Numbered from the stretch's first letter, positions 15,696-23,656 are shown. The stretch is DNA of 27,565 nucleotides from CAYVGO01 sp964450725 (GCA_964450725.1 CAYVGO010000028.1:1-27565), one strand, 5' to 3'. Numbers and translations are program-made. Notes: generated by a model not told the origin, from the letters alone.

Positions 15696-16049
15696 ATGAA
15701 ATTGCAAAATATCAATCGTCAAGAGCCATTCTCTGTGCCGGAAGGTTACTTTGATAATCTCACGGAAAAGATGAAAGCACAAATAGAACATCAACAAGTT
15801 CAACCCGGTAAGTTTAAAGTATTTTCTTCTGCAATTCAATTTGCAGCCGCATTTTTATTATTGGTGGGTATGGGATATATTATGGTACTATTTTTACAAA
15901 CGACGCAGACTAAAAATGCAGAAATCGTACAAGCAGATACTGCCGTCGGTAAATATTTTGACGAATATGTTTTTAGTGGATTTGATGATGATATTATTGA
16001 CTACTTGCTTGAAGAAGAAGTATCAACGAATTTACTTACCTCATATTAA
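15696..16049 (+). CDS. Small single-pass membrane protein with a VPEGYF motif
   Basis: A 117-residue protein. The N-terminal cytoplasmic part contains FSVPEGYFDNLTEKM (12-26), then one transmembrane helix (about 47-67) and an acidic tail with DDDIIDYLLEEE (98-109). The VPEGYFDNL motif recurs, as I recall, in small Bacteroidota proteins often encoded beside ECF sigma factors, where an anti-sigma-like role has been supposed. No sigma factor gene is present here. The gene has its own promoter and lies 21 bases before ugd in the same direction. Function is unknown. Confidence 0.75.
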   Translation: MKLQNINRQEPFSVPEGYFDNLTEKMKAQIEHQQVQPGKFKVFSSAIQFAAAFLLLVGMGYIMVLFLQTTQTKNAEIVQADTAVGKYFDEYVFSGFDDDIIDYLLEEEVSTNLLTSY

Positions 16050-16070
16050 GACAAAGAGAGATTAGATACT

Positions 16071-17387
16071 ATGAACATTACGGTTGTAGGGACAGGATAT
16101 GTTGGTTTGGTCAGCGGCACATGTTTTGCCGAAATGGGAGCAGAAGTTACTTGTATTGATACAGACAAAACAAAAATTGACCAGTTGAAAAACGGCATTA
16201 TCCCTATTTGGGAAAAAGGGCTCGCCGAATTAGTCATCAAAAACTATCAGAAAAAGAAGTTGTTCTTTTCTACAGACATTTCCGAAAACTTTCACAAAGC
16301 AGATATTATTTTTATTGCCGTGGGAACGCCTTCTAATGAAGATGGTAGTGCCGATTTGTCACATGTTTTATCTGTTGCAGAAAATATCGGAACCATTCTT
16401 GAGAACTATAAGGTAATTGTCATTAAAAGTACTGTTCCCGTAGGAACTTGCTACAAAGTCAAGGAAAAAATTGCCGAGGTTTTACGTCAACACCATAAAA
16501 CTGTTGACTTTGATGTGGCTTCAAATCCTGAATTCTTAAAAGAAGGTACGGCAATTAATGATGCTTTATATCCTGACAGAATTGTGATTGGTACTGAGAG
16601 TGAAAACGCACAAAAGAAATTGGCACAACTCTATCATCCTTTTGTACTTAACAATCACCCGATTATTTTTATGGATATTTTGTCCTCAGAAATGACAAAG
16701 TATGTTGCCAACGCAATGCTTGCGACTAAAATAAGTTTTATTAATGAAATGGCTAATATCTGTGACAGAGTGGGGGCAGATATTAATTTTGTACGTAAAG
16801 GAATTGGTGCAGACCCGCGTATAGGGAATAAGTTTATCTATCCGGGAGTAGGATTTGGCGGAAGTTGTTTTCCTAAAGATTTGCGGGCATTGTTGCAAAC
16901 AGCAAAAGAATACGAATGTTCGGCTACACTCATTGACGCAGTGCAACAAGTCAATACTTTACAGAAAGGTGTAGCCTTTCAAAAAATAGCCGATTACTTC
17001 AATCACACCCTATCCGGAAAGAAAATTGCGATTTGGGGGTTGTCCTTTAAGCCGGAAACGGATGATATTCGTGAAGCAACATCACTCACCCTTATTCAAC
17101 AACTATTACGAGAGCAAGCCAAGGTTTGCGTCTATGACCCGGTGGCAACAGATAATGTCCGTAAGGTTTTTGGAGATAAGATTCAGTATTCATCATCAGC
17201 AGTCGAAGCACTTCATGATGCTGATGTGTTGGCTTTGATTACGGAGTGGAATGAATTTAGGAACCCGGACTTTACTCAAATAGCAAAGTTGATGAGGGGG
17301 AAACTCATTTTTGACGGACGTAATATCTTTCTTCCGGAGGAGGTAAAGTCCGCCGGATTAGATTACATCGGTATTGGCAGAAAATAA
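16071..17387 (+). CDS. ugd: UDP-glucose 6-dehydrogenase
   Basis: A 438-residue enzyme of normal length that oxidises UDP-glucose to UDP-glucuronate using two NAD+, supplying precursors for capsule or other surface polysaccharides. The N-terminal Rossmann motif is VVGTGYVG (5-12). The middle domain has STVPVGT (120-126), the lysine of LATK (K220) and the catalytic cysteine in GFGGSCFPKD (C266). The C-terminal UDP-binding part has WGLSFKPETDDIREA and ends with the conserved DGRNIF region. It follows the small membrane protein in one operon and converges on the SPOR gene with only 15 bases between stops. A UDP-N-acetylmannosamine dehydrogenase is the main alternative but fits the motifs less well. 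Confidence 0.93.
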   Translation: MNITVVGTGYVGLVSGTCFAEMGAEVTCIDTDKTKIDQLKNGIIPIWEKGLAELVIKNYQKKKLFFSTDISENFHKADIIFIAVGTPSNEDGSADLSHVLSVAENIGTILENYKVIVIKSTVPVGTCYKVKEKIAEVLRQHHKTVDFDVASNPEFLKEGTAINDALYPDRIVIGTESENAQKKLAQLYHPFVLNNHPIIFMDILSSEMTKYVANAMLATKISFINEMANICDRVGADINFVRKGIGADPRIGNKFIYPGVGFGGSCFPKDLRALLQTAKEYECSATLIDAVQQVNTLQKGVAFQKIADYFNHTLSGKKIAIWGLSFKPETDDIREATSLTLIQQLLREQAKVCVYDPVATDNVRKVFGDKIQYSSSAVEALHDADVLALITEWNEFRNPDFTQIAKLMRGKLIFDGRNIFLPEEVKSAGLDYIGIGRK

Positions 17388-17402
17388 CCCCCACCACACT
17401 CG

Positions 17403-18245
17403 TTAGAGTTTAAATAACCAAGCGTCCGGTATTTTATCAAGAATTTTTTTACGCTCCTTTTCAGCAGTCCGGAAATCACTATAACGACCGATGAAAATAC
17501 GAAACTTTCCGTGATGTTCAACAATATCCGGTTGATAACCTAATGCCGCAAATTCTTTTAACTTTTCTATCGCTTTTTCTTTTGAACTTTCACTACTAAC
17601 GACCACATGGTAACGCTGTAGATTGAGAACATCGGGTTGAATCTCTGTGCTTGCTGAGTTGTGCTGAGTGGTCACAGTGTCGTCAGACTTTATTTCTGTC
17701 ACTCCTACTTCAGTCACTTGTAAACTGTCGGGAGAAGGTGTTGTCTGAAAGTATTTACCCACTTTTGTAACAAACATTAGTGATGCGATGGTTATGCAAG
17801 CAGCAGCAAGAACTACAATGACGGATACCCATATTTTGAAATTCCGCTTTGCTTTAAGATGATCATTGGACTGGTTCGAATGTAACATAGTATAAGATTG
17901 AGAGGGTGATGGATTAGGAACATTAAGATTACTTAATTGATTGGAAAACTCTAACTTGTTTTGAGAATTGACGTACAAAAATCCGAAGTTTGCAAATAGA
18001 TACCTTTTAGATTGTTGCAGTGTTTTCGTAATTTGTTCGACCAATATCTCTATATCCTCTTGAGCATTTAACAGGGGAACATTGTATGTTTTGGAATAAT
18101 GGTTTTCTAATTTGCCATCGTTCCACTTTTCATTTTCGTCAAAGGTGATTATGTTGTTTTTTTTAATGAAAGCACCTAAGGTAGGAAGGGATACATGGTC
18201 ATATTTCTTTGTTAAGTCTGTAAGTAAAATAGCAATGTCTTTCAT
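17403..18245 (-). CDS. HU-CCDC81-like / transmembrane / SPOR protein (second copy)
   Basis: About 280 residues from the ATG at 18245; a TTG two codons upstream is less likely. (Residue numbers here count from that TTG.) The N-terminal 1-110 shows the paired HU-CCDC81-like pattern (LPTLGAFI, then a WNDGKLENHYSKTYNVPL stretch). A single helix spans about 140-162 and a SPOR-like domain covers about 212-282 (YHVVVSSES..., GKFRIFIGRYSDFRTAEKE). The predicted layout puts the HU-like part in the cytoplasm and SPOR in the periplasm, where SPOR domains bind peptidoglycan lacking stem peptides. It is a paralogue of the gene upstream (30-base gap) and the last of a three-gene SPOR operon. A tether between nucleoid and cell wall is a plausible inference. 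Confidence 0.8.
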   Translation of the reverse strand: MKDIAILLTDLTKKYDHVSLPTLGAFIKKNNIITFDENEKWNDGKLENHYSKTYNVPLLNAQEDIEILVEQITKTLQQSKRYLFANFGFLYVNSQNKLEFSNQLSNLNVPNPSPSQSYTMLHSNQSNDHLKAKRNFKIWVSVIVVLAAACITIASLMFVTKVGKYFQTTPSPDSLQVTEVGVTEIKSDDTVTTQHNSASTEIQPDVLNLQRYHVVVSSESSKEKAIEKLKEFAALGYQPDIVEHHGKFRIFIGRYSDFRTAEKERKKILDKIPDAWLFKL

Positions 18246-18274
18246 AGGCAAATAAGTTAATGGTTAATTGTCAA

Positions 18275-19273
18275 CTATTCTTTTGTCGCAAATATCCAAG
18301 CATCGGGAACTTCAACCTTAATCTTTACAAGTTGTTTTTCTGCATCATCTTTTGTCGCATGACTACCAACAGAAATACGAAACTTATTGTTGGAGTTTAT
18401 TATTTTACACTCATATCCTTTTTCTTTCCAACTGTTTTGAAACTCTTCTGCTAATTTATTAGATGTTCTACTTCCTACAATAACATAGAACCTGTCTTGC
18501 TTTTGTATGTTTGTCTTCTTGGCAGGTTTAGTAGTGTTGGTTGGTGTTTGTTCAGTGTTATTGTCTGTAACTTGAAGGTCATTAGAATCAATACTTGGAA
18601 CATCAATAGGATAGTTGTCGAAGTTCTCTTTTAAGGTAGATTTATCATCTTCCGGAACAATAGATTGTGCACTGTCGGGAACCTTCAGTTGTATCTGATA
18701 AATTAAGATGATAAATACTCCGATAAGAATAAACAGCGACAGAATAATCCATCGGTGAATCGGGTGACTTCTTTTATTGTTGGTCATAGGTGGATATTGA
18801 AAGTTATTCTCAATAGGAGAGGGTATAGGTTGATTTTTAGGTGATTGGTTGACGGTTGATTTATCTTTCTCAAGAGCAAAAAAATCAACATCTTTATTGG
18901 GGGTGAAAATAGTTTGTTCTTGTTGTACGGTTTGCTCTTCTTCCGGCACGGCAATATCAACCAAATCAATAGAGCCTTCGGTAGGGTTGATGGCTAATCT
19001 GCCGATTGACGGAAGTTCTACGAATGATTTCTGCTGAAGTTCTGCACGTAATATGGCGACGAACTTTGCAATTTCTTCTTTTGCAGTAACAAAAGGTACA
19101 TTGTATTCAGAGCAATATGCGTACTCAAATCTTTCGTCGTTCCAAGAATCAAACTTATTAAAACGAATTTCGCCGGTGGCTTTGTTGTGATAAAACGCTC
19201 CTAACTGAGGTAGGGCAACACGTTCATGCTTTTGAATTAAGCCGGATAGAATGTTACACAGTACTAAATCCAT
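18275..19273 (-). CDS. HU-CCDC81-like / transmembrane / SPOR protein (first copy)
   Basis: A 332-residue protein. The paired HU-CCDC81-like domains lie at about 1-110 (LPQLGAFY, then FDSWNDERFEYAYCSEYNVP). A low-complexity glutamine/asparagine/proline linker follows, with one transmembrane helix (about 173-193) and a threonine/asparagine-rich periplasmic spacer. The C-terminal SPOR-like domain (about 260-330) contains FYVIVGSRTS and NKFRISVGSHATKDDAE. It shares its layout and several motifs with the next gene, so the two arose by duplication, with a longer linker here. It begins two bases after the PorE-like gene ends, indicating one transcript. By family knowledge SPOR domains localise to division septa or other wall sites; the HU-like part may bind DNA or protein. 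Confidence 0.82.
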   Translation of the reverse strand: MDLVLCNILSGLIQKHERVALPQLGAFYHNKATGEIRFNKFDSWNDERFEYAYCSEYNVPFVTAKEEIAKFVAILRAELQQKSFVELPSIGRLAINPTEGSIDLVDIAVPEEEQTVQQEQTIFTPNKDVDFFALEKDKSTVNQSPKNQPIPSPIENNFQYPPMTNNKRSHPIHRWIILSLFILIGVFIILIYQIQLKVPDSAQSIVPEDDKSTLKENFDNYPIDVPSIDSNDLQVTDNNTEQTPTNTTKPAKKTNIQKQDRFYVIVGSRTSNKLAEEFQNSWKEKGYECKIINSNNKFRISVGSHATKDDAEKQLVKIKVEVPDAWIFATKE

Positions 19274-19275
19274 GT

Positions 19276-21234
19276 CTATTTCTTTTTAGGTGAAGTTTTA
19301 TTGGGGGTTGCTTTTTTTGCGGGAGCCTTTGTTGCCGCTTTTTCATCTTCTTCAGACTTGAAGAATGACTTTGTTTGTACTCCTTTTACAAAGTAGACAA
19401 CAAAAGAAGGATACCCTAAGTTTGTAAATATTTTAATGTACTTATCTGCCTCTGCTCGTGTGGCAAAAGAGCCGTATGTGAATTTGGTATATCCGTCAGA
19501 TTTTGCATACTGCAGGTTAAACTGCGGATACTCTCTACGGATTTTATCAAAGTAAGACCAGTCGGTTTCTATACGCGAAGCCAAAATCTGGATTCTGAAT
19601 TCCGTAGGCTTCTCTACCACCGGATATTTCTTAGAGTAGTCGTCAATAACATCTTCTGCTCTCTTCTTGGTCTTTTTCGCCAGTTTGAGAATAAATGTTT
19701 CCGGTGTCCATACCAAGGGCATACTCGGCGGTGCTTCATATCCCTCTTTAAATCCGCTGATTCTGTATTCTCTTCCTTTATTCAGTTTCAGAGAAAACTG
19801 TCCTAAAGCATCGGTAGTTTCACAAGATACATCTCCCAAGTCACTGATGATACAAACTTTTACATCGCGTAAGCGTTCATTATTCCCTATATCTTCTACA
19901 GCACCGAGTAATGTAAATACATCTACTACTGGCGGCGGTGGTAGTTCTTTGACTGTGTCTATAGGGACAACCTCTTTTTTGACAGGGGGAACCGGAGTCT
20001 CTAACGATTTTACTAATGTAAAGTGATAGATGTCGTCGCTATTATCTTTTCCGTTGTATCGGTTAGAGGCAAAGTATCCTGTTTTTTGGTCGGGGTAGAT
20101 GATAAGTCCAAAGTCATCTGCGGGTGTATTAAGAGGGTATCCCAAGTTTTGTGCCGTAGTCCAAGAACCTTTACTTCCTTTGCTGCGGTAAATATCTAAT
20201 CCCCCAAACCCTACATGTCCGTCAGAGGCAAAATAGATATATTCTCCTTCTACATAAGGAAACATTTCATTGCCTTCTGTATTCACTTGAGGACCTAAGT
20301 TCTTCGGAACGCTCCAGCCGGAGGCAGTCATTTCTGAGTAATAAATATCTGTACCTCCGTATCCTCCGGGCATATCAGAAATAAAGTAGAGTGTTCTTCC
20401 GTTTTTACTTAAGGTAGCATGACCCATATTATAGTTTCTTGTCCCTCTTTCAAAGGGTTCTACTTCATGAACTTCACTATTTCTGAAACGTCCGTAGTAG
20501 AGTTTCATATTGCGCTTTTTATTGTTTTGTCCAAAGTAGAAGAAGCCTAACTTTTCATTACTTGTAATAAAGGCATTACCGCCGTTGGTTGTAAATCCAC
20601 CTACATGATAAGAGCCTTTAAATTCTTTGAGATAAGGTGTAATATCTTTCCATGCTGCCGGAGGTGTTAGTACTCCTGAGTATAGTGTGTAGCGCAAGTC
20701 TGTCGTCTTTTTTACGTCAGATCGGTTAGAAGAAAAAATAATACCACGGTCTTGAAAAGAGACAGGATATTCGCTGTAGGGAGTATTAAGCATAACATCA
20801 TTACGAACCACAAAGTTAGGACTTTTTTTCATCCAAGCCATTGCACTATCACAAGATTCTAACAATATTTTTACTTCTTTTGTACTCCATGTCTTTTTAG
20901 AAAACTCATTAATCTTTTGCTTGGCCTTTTCATACTGTCCTCTTTGCATGAGCAATCTTGCATAAGTCAAAATACATTGAGGGTCGTCTTTTCTTTTTTC
21001 TACCACTTGAGCATAAGTACTCTCTGCTTTTTCATAGAGTCCCATTTTCTTATAACAATCTGCCAGTAATTCAATTTCATCTACATCTAATTTAGCCTTC
21101 TTGTCTGAAAGTATCTCAGATGCTAATAGAAACTCACTCTTTTCATAGAAGTTGAATGCCATGCGGTATAATTCTGTTTTACCCAAAGCAACCAAAGAGA
21201 AACTTAATAAGAGAATAAGTAATTTATATTTCAT
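19276..21234 (-). CDS. PorE-like protein with SPOR in place of OmpA (TPR, PD40 propeller, regulatory-like fold, SPOR)
   Basis: A 652-residue exported protein. The signal peptide covers about 1-18; it has no lipobox. TPR-like helices span about 20-135. A PD40/WD40-like beta-propeller spans about 150-405, with repeats such as GGYGGTDIYYSE (290-301) and GFGGLDIYRS (342-351). A proline-rich linker precedes a carboxypeptidase regulatory-like domain (about 438-518). A SPOR-like domain follows (about 543-616: FRIQILASRIE, TKFTYGSFATRAEADKY) and the tail is lysine-rich (630-652). The first three domains match T9SS component PorE, but PorE ends in an OmpA-type peptidoglycan-binding domain. Here SPOR, another wall-binding module, takes that place. 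It heads a three-gene SPOR operon and lies near PorP/SprF and cargo genes, supporting a T9SS or wall-anchoring role. Confidence 0.85.
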   Translation of the reverse strand: MKYKLLILLLSFSLVALGKTELYRMAFNFYEKSEFLLASEILSDKKAKLDVDEIELLADCYKKMGLYEKAESTYAQVVEKRKDDPQCILTYARLLMQRGQYEKAKQKINEFSKKTWSTKEVKILLESCDSAMAWMKKSPNFVVRNDVMLNTPYSEYPVSFQDRGIIFSSNRSDVKKTTDLRYTLYSGVLTPPAAWKDITPYLKEFKGSYHVGGFTTNGGNAFITSNEKLGFFYFGQNNKKRNMKLYYGRFRNSEVHEVEPFERGTRNYNMGHATLSKNGRTLYFISDMPGGYGGTDIYYSEMTASGWSVPKNLGPQVNTEGNEMFPYVEGEYIYFASDGHVGFGGLDIYRSKGSKGSWTTAQNLGYPLNTPADDFGLIIYPDQKTGYFASNRYNGKDNSDDIYHFTLVKSLETPVPPVKKEVVPIDTVKELPPPPVVDVFTLLGAVEDIGNNERLRDVKVCIISDLGDVSCETTDALGQFSLKLNKGREYRISGFKEGYEAPPSMPLVWTPETFILKLAKKTKKRAEDVIDDYSKKYPVVEKPTEFRIQILASRIETDWSYFDKIRREYPQFNLQYAKSDGYTKFTYGSFATRAEADKYIKIFTNLGYPSFVVYFVKGVQTKSFFKSEEDEKAATKAPAKKATPNKTSPKKK

Positions 21235-21336
21235 ACGTATAATAATTATTGGTTGACAATTAATTGTTAGTATTGATTTATTTTTGACATAATCCGCAAT
21301 GAATTTTCTTCTTATATATTTTTAGAATAAATATAT

Positions 21337-21474
21337 AAGAATATTATTTGTGAAGTACTCACTACTACAGTTGTGAGCACTTCACAACTATAGTAGTGAA
21401 CATTACACAACAGTAGTTGTGAACACCCTACAACGGTGCTTGTGAAGTATTCACAAATACTTACTGAATTTACA
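21337..21474. repeat. 23-base tandem repeat with internal dyads, six units
   Basis: Units start at 21337, 21360, 21383, 21406, 21429 and 21452, exactly 23 bases apart. The clearest units share CACAAC...TTGTGAA. Dyads occur within and between units: CACAAC-AGTA-GTTGTG (21406-21421), TTGTGAA-GTA-TTCACAA (21440-21456) and a 16-bp pair of arms at 21360-21375/21383-21398. The array lies directly upstream of the PorE-like gene and touches the 3' end of the DUF4469-like gene. It resembles iterons or clustered operator sites, but may be a simple repeat. Confidence 0.85.
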
Positions 21475-22180
21475 TAACACGTAGAGATTTATTTAGCCTA
21501 CCAATTCGTGGTTCTTTTAAAAGGTTACCTCCTTGTGTACTCTGTGATCTTATCTCTATGTTATATGTTCCTTGTATTAGTGTCGGTATCTGTGCAATAA
21601 TTCTTGCCGGCTTGTTCTCGGCTATAATTGTTACCTTATACTCTATTCCATCATCCTCATTAATAAAGAATAATCCTGTTTTTTCTTCTTCTCCTTCAAT
21701 CTTTAATCTTTTACCAACAATTTCAATAATCCCATTAGGGGTAATGATGTTGTTTTTGCTTTGCGTTGTCTTGTCTCTTGCTTCAATAAGGTGAGGAATA
21801 CTCTCTGCAATATCTATCTTTTCAGTCTTAATCTTTGCTACGGCATCTCTTAGTACTTTTCCTGCCGTAGCATTTACATTAATAGTATGCAACTTAGGGT
21901 CAAATATATCCGTAGAACTATTAAATACTCCAGATATTGATAGTGTTGTTCTAAATATATTAATATTAAAAGTTTCACCATCTGCAGTAATATCTGTCAA
22001 TGTTTCTGTCAATAGATTTAATACTGCTACAATATCTGTCTTTGTAAGCATTGTTCCTTTGTTAAGCATTCTTTCAATAATGCTGTTTGTGTCATGACTT
22101 TTCACTTGTAAAATGTGAGCAAGGTAGTCGTCTTTTGCTGTGGAGAATTGATTGTTTAATAATCCGAATTTTAGTGTCAT
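21470..22180 (-). CDS. HU-family DNA-binding protein with C-terminal DUF4469-like domain
   Basis: A 236-residue soluble protein with no signal peptide. The N-terminal 1-125 resembles the HU-like fold seen in Bacteroidota proteins (DYLAHILQVKSHDTNSIIERML, DIVAVLNLLTETLTDI, GETFNINIFRTTLSISGVF). The C-terminal part (about 140-236) resembles DUF4469, an immunoglobulin-like fold (GIIEIVGKRLKIEG, GLFFINEDDG, TYNIEIRSQSTQGGNLLKEPRIGRL). Such proteins are common and numerous in Bacteroidales; their job is unknown, although DNA binding is presumed. It is separated from the PorE-like gene by the 23-base repeat array and from PorP/SprF by 500 bases of repeats, so it is probably a single-gene unit. Family assignment is by motif memory. 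Confidence 0.78.
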   Translation of the reverse strand: MTLKFGLLNNQFSTAKDDYLAHILQVKSHDTNSIIERMLNKGTMLTKTDIVAVLNLLTETLTDITADGETFNINIFRTTLSISGVFNSSTDIFDPKLHTINVNATAGKVLRDAVAKIKTEKIDIAESIPHLIEARDKTTQSKNNIITPNGIIEIVGKRLKIEGEEEKTGLFFINEDDGIEYKVTIIAENKPARIIAQIPTLIQGTYNIEIRSQSTQGGNLLKEPRIGRLNKSLRVM

Positions 22181-22206
22181 AATAATGAGTAATTAAGTAA
22201 ATAAAA

Positions 22207-22262
22207 ATGAACCATGGACTATGAACTGTGGACTATGAACTATGCGTTGTGAATAATGACGT
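22207..22262. repeat. Heptamer repeat (ATGAACT-like), eight units
   Basis: Eight consecutive seven-base units, ATGAACC, ATGGACT, ATGAACT, GTGGACT, ATGAACT and three more diverged ones. It opens the 500-base gene-free stretch 22181-22681, which otherwise consists of the 52-base array, the REP-like cruciform and the ACTAATC heptamers listed below. No gene was found in this stretch. Confidence 0.7.
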
Positions 22263-22338
22263 ATTTAAGTATAAGTTATAAACTATGAGTATGAGTTCAA
22301 TACACTCTTTGCTATCTCTCAGTTGTCTGTGCTATTTT

Positions 22339-22518
22339 TTGACTGTTTCTGCTTTCTCCCGGCCGAGACGTATTCAATACGTCTCTACCATTTTCCCTTG
22401 CTGCTTTCTCCCGTCTGAGACGTATTCAATACGTCTCTACCATTTGCCCTTGCTGCTTTCTCCCGTCTGAGACGTATTCAATACGTCTCTACCATTTGCC
22501 CTTGCTGCTTTCTCCCGG
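22339..22518. repeat. 52-base tandem array carrying a perfect palindrome
   Basis: Three palindromes with arms GAGACGTATT and AATACGTCTC around one C lie at 22365-22385, 22417-22437 and 22469-22489, exactly 52 bases apart. The sequence between them (TACCATTTGCCCTTGCTGC then TTTCTCCCGTCT) is almost identical each time. A fourth copy of the TGCTTTCTCCCGGCC head leads into the cruciform at 22525 instead of another palindrome. Confidence 0.92.
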
Positions 22519-22524
22519 CCGTCC

Positions 22525-22589
22525 TTGCGAGGAGGAACGACGAAGCAATCTCATTCTGTTTCAGATTGCTTCGGGCATAGCCCTCGCAA
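22525..22589. repeat. REP-like cruciform element
   Basis: Outer arms TTGCGAGG (22525-22532) and CCTCGCAA (22582-22589) enclose inner arms CGAAGCAATCT (22541-22551) and AGATTGCTTCG (22563-22573), all perfect. The wording (TTGCGAGG, GAACGACGAAGCAATCTC) matches a dispersed intergenic repeat I recall from many bacterial genomes. A mobile, non-autonomous repeat is the likeliest identity. Confidence 0.8.
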
Positions 22590-22645
22590 TAATGGTTACC
22601 GGTAGTCTTCAATGACGGTTACCTTCTTTTCATAGAATGTATTTC

Positions 22646-22687
22646 ACTAATCACTAATCACTAATCTCTAACCACTAATCACTAAAA
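22646..22687. repeat. Heptamer repeat (ACTAATC) running into the PorP/SprF stop codon
   Basis: Six seven-base units, ACTAATC three times, TCTAACC, ACTAATC, then ACTAAAA. The last unit includes the TAG stop of the minus-strand gene ending at 22682. The heptamer is the complement of the one at 10749-10772. Confidence 0.8.
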
Positions 22688-23656
22688 ATACCTTGGGCTT
22701 ACGAACTTAGAGGGCTTAATAAAGTTTACTCCTAAGGTAATTTCATGTGAGCCGTAATGTACACCGTAGTTTAATGAGTTAAGCGGTATTTCATAAGCAT
22801 ATCCTATATTGATGTTGGGTGTTATATCTACTCTTGCTAAAACTCCGGCAGCCAAAGACTGAAAGTTGGGTCGATAAGATTTTGTACTTAACGACATTCT
22901 ATAAAGGGCACCAAACCAGATTCTGTCAATAAAAATACCCATGGCATTAATATCAATCATGGAAGGGTTTTTATTAAAGTCTTCACGGTAGTGTATCATT
23001 GTTCTGAGTTTAATGGTAGGATTAAAGTCAAACAAGTATCCTCCGGAAATGTGCATCACAGGTACTCGGCTTGTGGTTGTAGGGTCATTAAACAAGTCTG
23101 TAATGGCAATGCTTGCAAAGTAAAAGTGATAGTGATATAAGGCTCCGAATCTAAAGTTGGGTCGCCATACGTTTTTGTCAATCAGGTTAATTCCTAAGGC
23201 TTGAGCAAAGGCAATATCATCAGAAGAGAATATTCCGTTGTAAATACCATATTGAAAGAAGCCGACACTGACGCCAAGATTCAGAATATCTCCCCGATTA
23301 TGGAGTTTAATACTGTAAGCATAATTGGCAATCAGCGAGTTGTTATACATCGGACCAAAGGTCTCAAAGTCAAACTGTACACCTACTCCGGAGTTGATAG
23401 ACCCGATAAAGTCATCAATATACATACTGGCCACTTGAGGATTGTTGATATTAACACCCGATGTTGAATGCAGTCCCGTAAACTGATTACGGTAAAACAA
23501 ACGCCCGTTGAAACCACCCAAGTATCCTGAAAATGCAGGGTTATGTGCCAAGCCCGAATACATAACCTGTGTAAACTTAGGATCATATTGTGAATATACT
23601 CCCTGCGATAGCAGCAGAAGTATGCTTATTGTCAGCAGAAGAAATAGAGTTCTCAT
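22682..23656 (-). CDS. PorP/SprF family T9SS membrane protein
   Basis: A 324-residue protein from the ATG at 23656 (an in-frame TTG two codons earlier is less likely). The signal peptide is about 1-22 (ending GVYSQ), and the mature part opens with the family signature YDPKFTQVMYSGLAHNPAFSG, as in PorP/SprF. Alternating strands run to the end, consistent with a 14-strand FadL-like barrel reported for this family. It begins 26 bases after the large cargo gene stops, on the same strand. In Flavobacterium johnsoniae, type B T9SS cargo needs a cognate SprF-like partner encoded beside it; this pair fits that rule. It is more likely a cargo-specific SprF type than the core PorP. Confidence 0.92.
   Translation of the reverse strand: MRTLFLLLTISILLLLSQGVYSQYDPKFTQVMYSGLAHNPAFSGYLGGFNGRLFYRNQFTGLHSTSGVNINNPQVASMYIDDFIGSINSGVGVQFDFETFGPMYNNSLIANYAYSIKLHNRGDILNLGVSVGFFQYGIYNGIFSSDDIAFAQALGINLIDKNVWRPNFRFGALYHYHFYFASIAITDLFNDPTTTSRVPVMHISGGYLFDFNPTIKLRTMIHYREDFNKNPSMIDINAMGIFIDRIWFGALYRMSLSTKSYRPNFQSLAAGVLARVDITPNINIGYAYEIPLNSLNYGVHYGSHEITLGVNFIKPSKFVSPRYF

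Noticed and set aside
21337..21474. CRISPR array or attachment site
   Set aside because: Units are contiguous 23-mers with no spacers, and no integrase or mobile element is nearby.
22285..22470. 61-codon frame across the 52-base palindrome array
   Set aside because: Composed of repeat sequence, no coding character, disrupted context.
22339..22518. CRISPR array
   Set aside because: The 31 bases between palindromes are nearly identical in each unit, so there are no unique spacers, and no cas genes are near.
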